A stretch of 64,000 nt of DNA from Thecaphora thlaspeos (lineage: Eukaryota; Basidiomycota; Ustilaginomycetes; Urocystidales; Glomosporiaceae): assembly GCA_900291925.1 (NCBI GenBank), contig UWYS01000007.1, forward strand, positions 248,001-312,000. Reading direction: 5' to 3'. The position numbers were made by a program, and so were the translations under genes. How positions within the stretch are numbered: the first letter of the stretch is position 1; every line of letters begins with the position of its first letter. Positions 19,293 to 29,650 of this stretch are shown piece by piece. The notes under the pieces were generated by a model. The model saw only the letters and a list, made by a program, of their open reading frames with translations. It had not been told where the DNA came from and did not search any database.

Positions 19293-22200
19293 CTATTCAA
19301 GAGCCGAACGGAAAGGAGCCGGCGATGCGCTCTGGCAGTCAGGGATCGTGGTGCGCGAGACGGGCTGAGGCGGAACCCTCCGCATCCCGCCGCCGGGGTG
19401 ACGACCGTAGCCGTTGTTGTGAGAAGGGTGGGCCGCCGCGCTGCCGTCCGAGTCTCCACTTGAACGTCGGTGGGAGTAGCAGTCGGACGCCTTAGAGAGG
19501 CCGACGGCGGATCTGCGCGCCGTCTGGAGCGAGGGCAATGAGGGGGCTTCGGTCGGACGATAATTGCGCGCAGAACGGGCAGAGTGGACGCTGCTCGAGC
19601 GTGACGTCGAACCGCCCAGCTTTGAACGCGTGGCCTCCCTCTCCTGGTAGGCGCCGCCACCGTTGAATGGACGAGCTTTGGCGCGCTTAGAGGATGAGTT
19701 GTTCGACGTGCCGCCGTGACCGCCCTGTCGGAGCAGCCTCGCGCGTCTCTTGACCGCTATACGAGCGAGCTCGGCATCGATGGCTGCCATGGCTCGCACA
19801 AATGCCTCCCTCGTGAGCCCCTTTTGAGCCACAGCGCCATGCCCGCTGCCCCGCTGGTAGGCGACAGCGGCGTCCCAGATCTCGGCCAGCACGCGGTCGG
19901 ACAGCTGCGAGCGCTGCCAAACCTTGCGGATCCTGCCCATCGAGAGCGTCAGCGCCCCTCGACGTTCGCTGATGGCGGACGACGGCGCCGGCGGGGCAGA
20001 GCGCGAGATTGGCGACGATGCGCCCGCCATGGTCGGCGTCTGCGGCCCTTGCGACGGCTCGAACCAGCCTTTGGCCGCCTCCACGCCGATGCCGCTCGAG
20101 ACATCGCGCGCCTCGCTGGGGACCGAGTGGGTCGAGAGCTGGCTCGCGGCGCGGTCGCGTGCGTGGCCGGCCTCAAACGCCGCCATGGCAGCCTTGACCG
20201 GCGAGGGCCGCTTCCCGCGCACGCTGCCGAAATCGCGAGCCTCGACGTCGAGCTTGGCAACCTTTCTGACGCGCATAGCGTCCTGCGCCTTCAGGCAGTG
20301 GTCGAACAGCGCCTCGTACCGCCGTCTCGCACCGTCGTCGATCGACGTCGCTGATCTCGGGGGCGTTCGAGCGGCCGGCGCCACCAGCTGGACGGACCGC
20401 GTCTGGAGCTGGCCTGCCCAGCTGGGCCGGACGCTGCTATCAAGCTCACCCGGCTGCGAGACGGACGCGGAATCGGCCGCGGCAACTGCTCGGAAGGCGT
20501 ACAGGTTCTGTCGCGAAGGCGCACCCTCCGCCAACGCCCTGCCGCTGCCTGCGCCGGGCGCACTCGCCTTGAAGGGCAGCGGCAGAGCGGAGCTGGCGCT
20601 CTCCCACAACGCCTTACCGGTCGACATCTGGCCCGCATTGGGCGACGAGGCCATGCTCATCGCGCTGCCAATACTGCGATTGACCGAGTGTCCGTAGCGA
20701 TTGCGCGGCGGAGGCGACATGTGGTTGCTGCTCGTCGCCGACGCCGGCTCCTGCTGCGCATCGCGCTGGAAGATGTCGGACTCGAGGCTGCCGCGCAGCT
20801 CCCGCGAGGCGTCGTCGCTCAGGCTGATGCTCGTGAAGACGTTGCTCGGGCTCTTGGCGTGCGAGTGGGCGGTGCCGCGCGTGCTGGCGGAGAAGGCAGT
20901 CGAGGTCGGGGAGGGAGAGGGTGTGGCCGAGGGGCCAGTGGTGGTCAGGGAAGGGGTCGGATCGGAGCCTAGGCCGCGCAGGCTGCTGCGGTGGTGCGTT
21001 TGTGCGGCGACTCGGCTCTTGCCAGGAGAAGCCTGCGAAGCATTCGGATCCGCTGACGTGCCGCCGAAGCGGAAGCCACCGGCATTGCCGTCCAGCGAGC
21101 CTGCGGCAGGCTGTGCGTGCTGCGCGTGCTGTGCCAGCGGGAACATTCTCGGCCGCGGCGGGGGCTCTGGCCGTTCGGCCTTGCCGCTCTCCGGCAACGC
21201 GAGGACGCCAGAGGGCAGCGAGGGGCTCTTTGGCACCTGCCTGGAGGCCGAGAGTCGCGTGCGGAAAGCGTACGCCAGCTGGCTGTCCTCGGCGGTCGCT
21301 GCGCCGACGAGATCAGAGCGGAGAGACGCCGGCTGCCCCACCGTGGCGCTTCGTGGAGGCAGGGCCGGTGGAGCCTTGCCGACCTCGCCGCCGCCGCCGC
21401 TGCTCAGGGTCTGGCCATTGCGTCTGGCGCCTGGCGTGTAGGTGGCATAGGTGATGTTGTGTCCAGTGTCGGCGGTGGGAGGGCCGAAGGGACCCTTTGC
21501 GTATGCAGGCGCAGGATCCATCGAGATCTGGCCAAACTCAGAGATCAATGGACCGGTGCTGCCGCTCGGCGGCCGGGGAGGCAGCCGAGGTCCCGCACTG
21601 ACCGTCGACGACGCCGAAGAGTAGCTGTCTCGGCGCGTGCGCGAGGGCGGCTGCAGCGTCGTCCGCAGCGGGGTCCGGGTCGTGAAGATCTGCGAGCTTG
21701 AGACGGTCCGCGCAAAGGGCGGAGGTGCAGGTGGCTGGGCTAGCGCGCTAGCGGGCGCCACAACCGAAGCCGAGGCGGTGCTGCCGGTAGGCTGCGGCGA
21801 GTTAGGGTAGCTGACTGGAGCTGACTGGAGGCCGGACGACGACTTCGGTCGCGGCTGCATCACGGCGTGGCCAAACAGCGGGTCCCACCTGTCGTCGTCG
21901 TTACTGGCATCAAGCATGTGGCGGCTGCGCCGCGGGGTCTGCGAGGCCATCGACGTTGGGCTCGAGGTACGAAGTGACCCGCCGTACAGCAAGTCTGTGC
22001 CGCCACCCAGACTGCCGCCGATGGCAGACGTTGAGGCGCCCGTAGCGACCCTCTCGTTGTTGGCGTTGGCGCCGTAGAGGGCGATGATGTTGCGGACTCT
22101 GAGACGAGGGCTGTTGGTGCCGCTGTTGGCGGTGCTGGTGGGCGTTGACCGGCCGGATGCGCTGTGCGAATCGGTGGCGCGTCCGGCGAGCGACTTGCTC

Positions 22201-22727
22201 CTGCTTCGGTTCAGGCCGCCGTCCGGCAGGCTCTTTTGCATCAGGTCGCGCAGGCTCGTGCCGCTACCGGTCTTTCTTAGCCTCGACGCATCGCCGTCCG
22301 CGGCGTGCAATGCTGGCCACGGGGCCTTGAGCAGGCTGCCGCCGCCCATGGCAGGCTCTTCTTGCGCGAACGGGTTGCTTTCGAGGTGGGGGTCTTGTCC
22401 GATCGAGCGGTCGCGGATCTTGGGCGTCGAATTGGAACGGGAGACGGGATCGAGCGTGTGCTGGTCGGTCCCGGCGTTTCGCCAGGGCACGTCTCCGGAG
22501 GCGGTTGCATCGCTGTGAATGCCTTGCGTCTTTGGGCCGACGACTTGTGGCCTGTTGTTGCTGTTGCTGTTGCTGATGCTGTTGGTGGCGCGCAATGACC
22601 TGGCGACCGGTGCATGGAGCTGTGCACTGGCGGCGGCATTGCCCTCAAAAGCGGCGAGGGCCGCCCGAAAGTTGATCGGCTCGGCGCCGTCGACCGGAGA
22701 CGATCCTGAGGATGCGCTAGGAGGCAT
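19293..22727 (-). CDS. Irs4/Tax4-like EH-domain protein
   Basis: One exon of 1,144 residues. The frame is open further upstream but the first ATG is at 22727 (MPPSASSG). Most of the protein is Ser/Pro/Gly-rich and disordered. Near residue 800 begins a conserved block (RRYEALFDHCLKAQ). It is followed, after a linker, by an Eps15-homology-type EF-hand pair: IRKVWQRSQLSDRVLAEIWD and LTREAFVRAMAAIDAEL (about 950-1000). An N-terminal FRAALAAFE motif also occurs in this family. The yeast Irs4/Tax4 pair has the same C-terminal EH arrangement and regulates phosphoinositide levels through the 5-phosphatase Inp51, as well as rDNA silencing. A basic tail (KRRARLLR) follows the EH domain. Assignment to Irs4 rather than another EH protein is by architecture. 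Confidence 0.7.
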   Translation of the reverse strand: MPPSASSGSSPVDGAEPINFRAALAAFEGNAAASAQLHAPVARSLRATNSISNSNSNNRPQVVGPKTQGIHSDATASGDVPWRNAGTDQHTLDPVSRSNSTPKIRDRSIGQDPHLESNPFAQEEPAMGGGSLLKAPWPALHAADGDASRLRKTGSGTSLRDLMQKSLPDGGLNRSRSKSLAGRATDSHSASGRSTPTSTANSGTNSPRLRVRNIIALYGANANNERVATGASTSAIGGSLGGGTDLLYGGSLRTSSPTSMASQTPRRSRHMLDASNDDDRWDPLFGHAVMQPRPKSSSGLQSAPVSYPNSPQPTGSTASASVVAPASALAQPPAPPPFARTVSSSQIFTTRTPLRTTLQPPSRTRRDSYSSASSTVSAGPRLPPRPPSGSTGPLISEFGQISMDPAPAYAKGPFGPPTADTGHNITYATYTPGARRNGQTLSSGGGGEVGKAPPALPPRSATVGQPASLRSDLVGAATAEDSQLAYAFRTRLSASRQVPKSPSLPSGVLALPESGKAERPEPPPRPRMFPLAQHAQHAQPAAGSLDGNAGGFRFGGTSADPNASQASPGKSRVAAQTHHRSSLRGLGSDPTPSLTTTGPSATPSPSPTSTAFSASTRGTAHSHAKSPSNVFTSISLSDDASRELRGSLESDIFQRDAQQEPASATSSNHMSPPPRNRYGHSVNRSIGSAMSMASSPNAGQMSTGKALWESASSALPLPFKASAPGAGSGRALAEGAPSRQNLYAFRAVAAADSASVSQPGELDSSVRPSWAGQLQTRSVQLVAPAARTPPRSATSIDDGARRRYEALFDHCLKAQDAMRVRKVAKLDVEARDFGSVRGKRPSPVKAAMAAFEAGHARDRAASQLSTHSVPSEARDVSSGIGVEAAKGWFEPSQGPQTPTMAGASSPISRSAPPAPSSAISERRGALTLSMGRIRKVWQRSQLSDRVLAEIWDAAVAYQRGSGHGAVAQKGLTREAFVRAMAAIDAELARIAVKRRARLLRQGGHGGTSNNSSSKRAKARPFNGGGAYQEREATRSKLGGSTSRSSSVHSARSARNYRPTEAPSLPSLQTARRSAVGLSKASDCYSHRRSSGDSDGSAAAHPSHNNGYGRHPGGGMRRVPPQPVSRTTIPDCQSASPAPFRSALE

Positions 22728-24317
22728 AACGATGTTGTCTGACCGGGGAGCAGGTAAAGGGAAGCCGGAACGTGACAGGGGCGAAAAGACGGCCGCGATG
22801 CCCGAGGGGGGCCTCAAATTGCATTCGAAAGGTCACTGCAGCAGATAGAGGTGTGAAGCATGCAGCGATGCCGGACGTGGTCGTGCAGAAGAGGGCGGCG
22901 AGGAGACTTGAGGGCGCAGGTGGATGAGAGCGGGCGCTGCCGTTGTCGCTCCTGAAGAAGAATGAGGAGCATCGTGGCAGGCGGCAAGAGGCAGCAGCGG
23001 TGACGGACGAATGGAACGACGACGGCGATGGTAGTCCGGTTAGTGTCATGGCAGCAAGCAGATGATAGAAGGTGTGTGGCAAAACGGGTCGGAAAGGAGA
23101 CGGGTCAGCGCTTGCAGCCAGATCAGGCGGATGTTAAGGCCGGCACCCCAGCCCGCAGCTGAGCGAGCATGCGTGAGCATAGCGGACCACGGCGACGACG
23201 AGAGCTCACCTTTGCTTGCCTCGATGGATGGCTAGGGGCCAAGAGACGAGGTAGATACTGCTCCCAGGCGGTGCGCGCAACCTCTGCCTCAAGCGGGTGA
23301 TCCGCGGATGCGAGTGCCGGCGCGGGCTAGGCGCAGAGCAGGGCAGGAAGATAGACGGCCCCAAGTGTTATCTCCGGATGCTACGAGGTGTCTGCGCTCA
23401 CGGCTGGATGTCGCCCCGTCTCTAAAGACTTCGGCTCGCCCGAAAGGTGACGTGGTGGGGAGGGCAGGGAGACCTCGCCTGAGCGCTCCGTTTCCAGGCT
23501 GTAGCTGCGAGGACGTACGGAACTGGGGGCGGTGTGGCCAAGGAAGCAGCGAGGTTGGCGGCGGTGTGGGTCGGTGTCGGATGTCCCGAAGGCGGTGAAG
23601 CGGCAGGGAGCAGGATGTCGGAAGAGAGAAAGAGTTGAGGTGGCAGCACAAAGGGGTGAAGCAAGCAACAAGCAAGCCAAAGGGACGGGGCGAGGCCGGA
23701 AATTCCCAGCTCGCCGAGCTCGCTGACCTTGGCTGCCTTGGCAACAAGTGCGGTGCCCTGCTTGTGGAATGGGCCCGTTCATCATCGGGCGATGCGAACG
23801 TGTGCAGCATCAGCCCATTAGGCGACCAACATCCTACATCAGCATCCGTTTCTGGCCTTGATCGCCAAATGCGCACAATCACATCGCCCGCTGAGCCCTC
23901 TAGATAAGCAGTCCAGTCTGACATTTCGTGCCGGGAGACTGTGCCGCCGTGAGGCAATGAGGTTGTCGTCCGACGATGGGAGCGCGAGCGAAAGCCTTCT
24001 TTATGTCTTCCCGTGCATCAGGGGTAGTGAATGGGCGGGCGTAGCAACGACAAAGAGCCACGGCGTAGGCAGGCCCTTCGGCCACCTCGTGTCGACGCTA
24101 GCTCATCCTGCCCAGCAGTGTACTGCTAAGCAGGCGGTACTCGCTCTCGCCTCTTGACTGTCCTTGCGACAGGGCGGCTTCACGACTCTATAACCAAGGC
24201 ATTTCTCTCAATCGGAGAGGCGTAGTATCATTCTTGATTCTTTCTTGAAATCAACGTATCTTTACACTCTACCAAAGACAACCGGGCCTTTTTGGCGTTC
24301 TGCCCTTCCAGCCCACG
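22728..24317. other. Intergenic: Irs4-like promoter and photolyase 3' region
   Basis: 1.6 kb with no gene I can support. The longest open frame (minus strand, about 23,289-23,924) encodes a Ser/Pro/Arg/His-rich sequence typical of a chance GC-rich frame. No RNA gene or repeat array was seen. Confidence 0.45.
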
Positions 24318-26474
24318 TCACTCGTCGCCTGGGTTCTTGAACCTCCTCAGCGCCCTCGCCCTCGCCTCCTTGTGCTCGACAATCGGCTTGGGATATCCGA
24401 GCTTCTTGAACTCGGCCTCTGAAAGCCTGTTGAACGGATCGTGTATAGCGTTGCCCTTCACGTCCTTGAGCTCGGGGACGAAATGGCGAATATAGTCGCC
24501 GTCAGGATCGCTCTTTTCGGACTGGGAGAGCGGGTTAAAGATGCGGAAGTAGGGCTGCGGATCGGTTCCCGTCGAGGCCGACCACTGCCATCCTCCGTTG
24601 TTGGAGGCGAAATCCTGGTCGATAAAATTGAGACTGAAGTGGCGTTCGCCCTCCCTCCAGTCGTGGAGGAGGTGCTTGGTGAGGAACATGGCCGAGATCA
24701 TCCTGCCGCGGTTGTGGATGTAGCCCTGCTTGATGCATTGCCGCTGGGCCGCATCGACGATCGGGTAGCCAGTCCGACCTTCCTTCCACGCCTGGAGCGT
24801 CTTCTCGTCCGTCTCCCACTTGACGTCCTCGTACTTTGTAATGAATGCGTGGCCGGTGCACACCTTGGGCCAGGCGGCGAGGACGTGGCCGTAAAAGTCG
24901 CGGAAGCTGATCTCGGTGTTCCACATCGCCGGACCGGAATCGCGGCCGACATTGAGACGGTTCTTGGTGATGGCCATCGTGCGGCGTAGGCATTCACGTG
25001 GCGAGACGAGACCGGCGGCGAGGTAGGGGCTGATCCGCGACGTCCCGTTCTCCGAGACGAGATTGCGCCCCGTGGTGTAGCGCCCGATGCGCGAATCCTT
25101 GGTGCCTTTGGCCTCGACCGTCTCGGTCTCTTCGTTGGCCGGGGCATCGAGCACCGTCTTGCCACCTTTGCCCCGCATAAAGTTGTCTAGCACCTTTGTC
25201 GGCGCATCGCCCTCGATGGGCCACAGCTTGGTCATGTAGTCGCGGTCGGCGCACTCGAAGCCTTCTAGCTGCTCCGGGATACCGTAGTCGCCACCGAGCT
25301 TGTCGAGGTCGAACAGCGCGCCGAGCTTAGCGTTCTGGCGGATTGACTTGTCATTGTCCTCTGGATCGGGCGACTCGTCGAGCAGCGACATGTCCGACGA
25401 CAGCGTCTCGGTCCACTTGCGATTCCATGGCGAAAAGACGCTGTAGGGCCGGCCGTTGTTGGTCTGGACCTTGCCCGGCGGAACAACGTAGCAGTCGTGG
25501 AAGAGGCTGAAGGCGACGTCGCGCTCGGCAGCCTGGTCGACCATCCTAACGTCGCGCCACAGCTCGTCGACCTCGTACTCGATGTTGGCCGTCATCTGGC
25601 CGGCGCCCCACTCATTGCAGAGGTCGAACACCCGGTCAACGACGGCGGTGCGCGGCTCGTGGACGGTGACGACGACAAAGGGGATCTGCTTGTCGGCGAA
25701 CTTGCGCTGAAGGTCCTTGAGCGTGCGGAGGACAAAGTCGATCCGCCTCGCACCTCGATCGTGCGCGCGGAAGTCGCCAGGACTGAGGACGTGCAGGGCG
25801 ATGAGGTTGCCGCCCTTGCCCTTTTCACGCCTCTCCTGTGCGAGCGCCGATGCGTGGGCGAGGGCACGATTGTCGTGAAGGCGGAGGTCATGCATGCGCA
25901 TCCAGTAGACGACGTTGGCCCCGTCGTCGGCCTTGCCCTTCTTTGAGGGCGCGTGCTTCTTGAGCGCCTCTTCGAGCATCTCTAGCGGCGTCCGCGACGA
26001 GTCCTTTGGGTTGAAGTCGCTCCGGTGCCAGCCCTTGCCCTCCTTTGCGTAGGCGTCGGCGCCGTAGCCCTTCCTTTTCGTGTCCTTGGCCAGGTCGATG
26101 GGCGCCTCCTGGTCCTTTGCCTTGCCGGCGGCGGCCTTTCGCTGTCGCTTGGCGGGCGGTTTCGACGTCTCCTGCTCGGACCCGTCCGGATTCTCGGCTA
26201 GTTTGGGGTCGAGGACGCGCTCCTCGTCGTCCGGCTGCTCCGCCTTTGAGGGGGATGAGGGCGGGCTGCTTTTCGGTTTGGCATCGGCAGCAGCCGATGA
26301 CGTCTTGCGCTTGGCGACCATGACGGGCGTAGCGGTAAATGGATGTGAAGTAGGAGCCGATTTGAGGCTGAAACGCTGAGTCGCCAGAAGCAACGAAGGC
26401 GTGATGAAGAAAAGCCGTCTGCTAGCGGCGACGTTGGTGGTGCTGGTGGTGGCCAGGAGGAGGCGATGAATCAT
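24318..26474 (-). CDS. PHR1: Class I CPD DNA photolyase
   Basis: A single exon gives 718 residues from the ATG at 26474. The photolyase N-terminal domain starts near residue 190 (VVYWMRMHDLRLHDNRAL). FAD-domain motifs follow: TSRISPYLAAGLVSPRECL, WNTEISFRDFYGHVLAAWP and NNGGWQWSASTGTDPQPYF, the last containing residues that contact flavin and the pyrimidine dimer. The enzyme uses blue light and FADH- to split cyclobutane dimers. The N-terminus (MIHRLLLATTSTTN, then RRLFF) resembles a mitochondrial presequence. A second ATG at 26321 (MVAKRK) starts a 667-residue form with basic, nuclear-signal-like patches (PPAKRQRK). The gene is head-to-head with the PRPP synthetase gene. Confidence 0.93.
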   Translation of the reverse strand: MIHRLLLATTSTTNVAASRRLFFITPSLLLATQRFSLKSAPTSHPFTATPVMVAKRKTSSAAADAKPKSSPPSSPSKAEQPDDEERVLDPKLAENPDGSEQETSKPPAKRQRKAAAGKAKDQEAPIDLAKDTKRKGYGADAYAKEGKGWHRSDFNPKDSSRTPLEMLEEALKKHAPSKKGKADDGANVVYWMRMHDLRLHDNRALAHASALAQERREKGKGGNLIALHVLSPGDFRAHDRGARRIDFVLRTLKDLQRKFADKQIPFVVVTVHEPRTAVVDRVFDLCNEWGAGQMTANIEYEVDELWRDVRMVDQAAERDVAFSLFHDCYVVPPGKVQTNNGRPYSVFSPWNRKWTETLSSDMSLLDESPDPEDNDKSIRQNAKLGALFDLDKLGGDYGIPEQLEGFECADRDYMTKLWPIEGDAPTKVLDNFMRGKGGKTVLDAPANEETETVEAKGTKDSRIGRYTTGRNLVSENGTSRISPYLAAGLVSPRECLRRTMAITKNRLNVGRDSGPAMWNTEISFRDFYGHVLAAWPKVCTGHAFITKYEDVKWETDEKTLQAWKEGRTGYPIVDAAQRQCIKQGYIHNRGRMISAMFLTKHLLHDWREGERHFSLNFIDQDFASNNGGWQWSASTGTDPQPYFRIFNPLSQSEKSDPDGDYIRHFVPELKDVKGNAIHDPFNRLSEAEFKKLGYPKPIVEHKEARARALRRFKNPGDE

Positions 26475-27187
26475 GAAACAGCGTCGATGTCGATGGGCGG
26501 GCGGCGGCTGATCCGACACTAGGGAGGGTAGAGATGGTGGGAATGGTGGTGACGGACGAAGCTCAAGTTCGCGGAGGCAGGCAGGCCAGATATGTCAGGC
26601 CCCTCTGGACCCGCGCAAGCAAGCCCTCAGATTGCCATCCGGCCAAATTCGATGGGCGCGCGACGCATCGAAGGCTGGATGGATGTTCTTACCCAACCGC
26701 TCGCGGCCTGCAGCGAGGAGAATGGACGCCATCTGGAAAGTGGAGGTTGAGGCATCCCCGATGCAGGGGGTCGTTTTCCCATCGGGCTGGGGCCGAGTGC
26801 CGGCTCCGAAGAACCCTTTTTTTCTGCCAGGAAATCACAAGCCGGGGCGGGGGTGAGGCCCGGGGAAAGGGGGCGTGAAAGGCCGCTTCGGAAGTTCCAG
26901 AGTCGCTACAGCCCTCGCTCTCTCGGGCCAAAGGGCGGGCGAAAAACTCTATTCGAAGGGCGGCCCAACCCACCTCGGCGGGTCTTCCTACGTGCCCTCA
27001 GCGTCGGGCCGTGCCTGCTGTGGAAGCTCTTGAGCAGCTCAAAGGTCACCCACCATTCCATCGCATCGCATCACGCCCTCCTCCCCTCTACCTCCCGGCA
27101 ACCCTGCGACCTTCGCCAACCTCTCCCTCACACGGCGCCTTCGATACTCACGAACCTCTTGCCCGCCCGCTCGTTCGCCCGCCAGCC
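26475..27187. promoter_or_regulatory. Bidirectional promoter photolyase / PRPP synthetase
   Basis: About 710 bp between divergent start codons. The reading frame of PRPP synthetase exon 1 is open upstream to about 26853, but that part looks like leader sequence (Arg/Ser/Pro-rich). No specific light-response or stress element is claimed. Confidence 0.45.
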
Positions 27188-28800
27188 ATGTCGACCATCG
27201 GAGGCGGAGGTATCAAGGTCTTTTCGGGCACCAGCCATCCGGAGCTCGCCCAGCTCGTGGCAAAGAGGTGGGTATCCATGCGCTCTCGTCCAGCGACGTC
27301 GTGGCCCGCTGTCCTCGCTGTCGGGGGCTGATATGGCATTTGCCGCTTCCCCGCATCCCCGCTTCGCCTTTCGTGCCTCCCCCCACCTTACCCTGGCGCG
27401 ACTTCACAGGCTCGGACAGCCGCTGGGTAAGGCGACCGTCACACGCAACGACTCGGGAGAGTCGATCGTCCGCATCGCCGAGTCGGTCCGCGAGCACGAT
27501 GTCTACATCATCAACACATCCTGCGTGTCGCCGACGCCCACCGGCGTCGCCGCCTCGCCCAACACGGCGCTCATGGAGCTTCTCATCATGATCCATGCCT
27601 GCAAGACGGCGAGCGCACGACGGATCACCGCCGTCATCCCGCACTTCTTCTACGCCCGCCAGGACAAGAAGGACAAGAGCCGCGCACCAATCACTGCAAA
27701 GCTCATCGCCAACATGCTCGAAAAGGCCGGCTGCGACCACGTCATTACGATGGACCTCCACGCCTCACAGATCCAGGGCTTCTTTGACGTTCCCGTCGAC
27801 AACCTCTACGCCGAGCCCGCAGCGCTCCAGTACATCCGCGAGATGGTCGACTGCAACAAGGCCGTCATCGTCTCTCCCGATGCCGGTGGTGCGAAGCGCG
27901 CCACGTCGCTCGCCGACCGCCTCGAGCTCGACTTTGCCCTCTTCCACAAGGAGCGGAAGCGCGCCAACGAGGTCTCGCGCATGGTGCTCGTCGGCAACGT
28001 CGAGGGCAAGACCGCCATCCTCGTCGACGACATGGCCGACACCTGCGGCACGCTCGAGCTGGCCGCGGCGCAGCTGGTCGAGTACGGCGCTGAGCGCGTC
28101 CTCGCCATCGTCACCCACGGTATCCTCAGCGGGCCGGCGCTCGAGAGGATCAGCAAGAGCAGGCTCGAGAAGCTCGTCGTCACAAACACGCTGCCCCAGT
28201 CGATGAACCGGGCAAAGTGCCCAAAGATTGAGGAAATCGATATCTCGCACGTTCTCGCAGAGTGAGTAGTCCGTGAAGCATCATGCCACACAGAGAGGTC
28301 CAGCTCTCGAATGTCGACCTGACGCGGCCATCTGACGGTGACACGCTGCTCTCGCTACACTCATACTTCGCAGAACGATCCGAAGATCGCACTACGGCGA
28401 GTCTGTCTCGGTCCTGTTCAACCAAATCCCATACGACACGACACAACCCTACCGCCACGGCCAGGATCTCCAGATCGCCCAGGGGGAAGGGAGCACCAGC
28501 GCCAACAACGGTGCTGATCCAAACGAGCATCTATCGGCCGGTGCCCCGCCATCGCGCGGCGTCAGCCCTTCCAACTCGACCAAGGCCTTCCCGCCTTCGA
28601 CCTACAACCAGCCGGATCCGCCAGCAGCTGCCAACTACTTTAGAGATGCGACGTCGACGCCGACAGCATCGGAAAGCAACACCGGCACGCCGCTGGCCTT
28701 GCGACAGCAAAAGGGCCTTGCGGATCAGACTCCGAAAGCTACACCGGTCCTTGGGAGCGACGAGACGCCATTGAGTCCGTTGAGGAAAGGCGCCATCTAA
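27188..28800 (+). CDS. Ribose-phosphate pyrophosphokinase (PRPP synthetase)
   Basis: Exons 27188-27267, 27410-28261 and 28374-28800 give 452 residues. The enzyme transfers pyrophosphate from ATP to ribose-5-phosphate to make PRPP for nucleotide, His and Trp synthesis. Conserved segments are [33 protein letters not shown] (ATP flexible loop), [19 protein letters not shown] (PRPP synthetase signature, Mg and ribose-phosphate binding) and [14 protein letters not shown] (phosphoribosyl-binding loop). Exon 3 completes the core ([14 protein letters not shown]) and then adds about 110 Ser/Pro/Asn-rich residues not found in the canonical roughly 320-residue enzyme. Yeast has several paralogues (Prs1-5); I cannot tell which this matches. 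Confidence 0.93.
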
Positions 28801-29080
28801 GTTTCGGTGTGGACGCCCGGTGACTTGCTGTCGCATCAAGTAGGTCGAAAAGCCCCTCCGTCTTCTAGCAATGCCTCGACAACCGCGGTCTACTCTACTT
28901 TTGGCACGTATGGTTTGCTTTCTCCGGTCGTCGCAATCAAGTATCGTCTCCCTGTTTACCTGTGGAACTGTGAACTTCCTCTCGCCTTCTACAGAGTGTA
29001 ACGTGTGCCCCTTTCTGGTCCTGTGCTCCTCATGCCTCGTACCATTTTCACCGCACCCTGCCTCGACCTGCCGACAGAAA

Positions 29081-29650
29081 TCACAGGAGCCCGTTCAATC
29101 TCTTGGCCCACTCTCCAATCTGGTGCCTCAGCCTCTCGTCGGCCTTTCTCAACCTCTCGACTTCCTCGATCGCTTCGTCACGTTCCTTTTTGAGCTTCTC
29201 CACCTGCGCTTCCTCGCTCCGATTCCCCACCTGCGCTCCTCGCACTGGAGCAGAATCGGGATCTACCTTCTCTCTCGACTCTTGCCTTCCTTTCCTCGCG
29301 ACGACTCTTTCATCGTCTGCGCCCGCGACGGTGCTCGAGCACTGATGGGTCTGCGTCGCGTCATCTCGCGTTGTCGACGACGACGTTGCTCCTTTCGAAG
29401 TCGAAGGGGGTGCAGATCGCTCAACTGGCGTGTCGAGGTGCCGACGTTTTTTCTGTCCCGTTTCTACCGACGGTTCGCGCTTGGGGTTTTCTTGTTCGAA
29501 ACGACGTTTCAGTTGAGATACTGCTACCGTCGTCTTGGGGTCTTGGAGAGTCCGGGAGGACGAAGTGGGAAACGAAACGGAGAGCGACGAGAGGCGGTGC
29601 GGTCTTTGCTTCTTAGCAGTGAGGTTTGAGTCTGACTTGTGTGTGGTCAT
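29081..29650 (-). CDS. Small basic protein with C-terminal coiled coil, family not recognised
   Basis: A single-exon frame of 189 residues starts at the ATG at 29650. The N-terminal two thirds is Ser/Thr/Arg/Lys-rich and disordered. The last roughly 45 residues form a strong heptad-like coiled coil (EAQVEKLKKERDEAIEEVER and LRHQIGEWAKRLNGLL). The charged, amphipathic end and good stop position suggest a real gene, for example a centromere, spindle or DNA-binding accessory protein, but no family can be named. The frame is open upstream of this ATG. It converges with the PRPP synthetase gene across about 280 bp. Confidence 0.5.
   Translation of the reverse strand: MTTHKSDSNLTAKKQRPHRLSSLSVSFPTSSSRTLQDPKTTVAVSQLKRRFEQENPKREPSVETGQKKRRHLDTPVERSAPPSTSKGATSSSTTRDDATQTHQCSSTVAGADDERVVARKGRQESREKVDPDSAPVRGAQVGNRSEEAQVEKLKKERDEAIEEVERLRKADERLRHQIGEWAKRLNGLL

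Noticed and set aside
23289..23924. Roughly 210-residue minus-strand frame between the Irs4-like gene and photolyase
   Set aside because: Composition is Ser/Pro/Arg/His noise with no domain, and the position fits leader or 3' UTR sequence.
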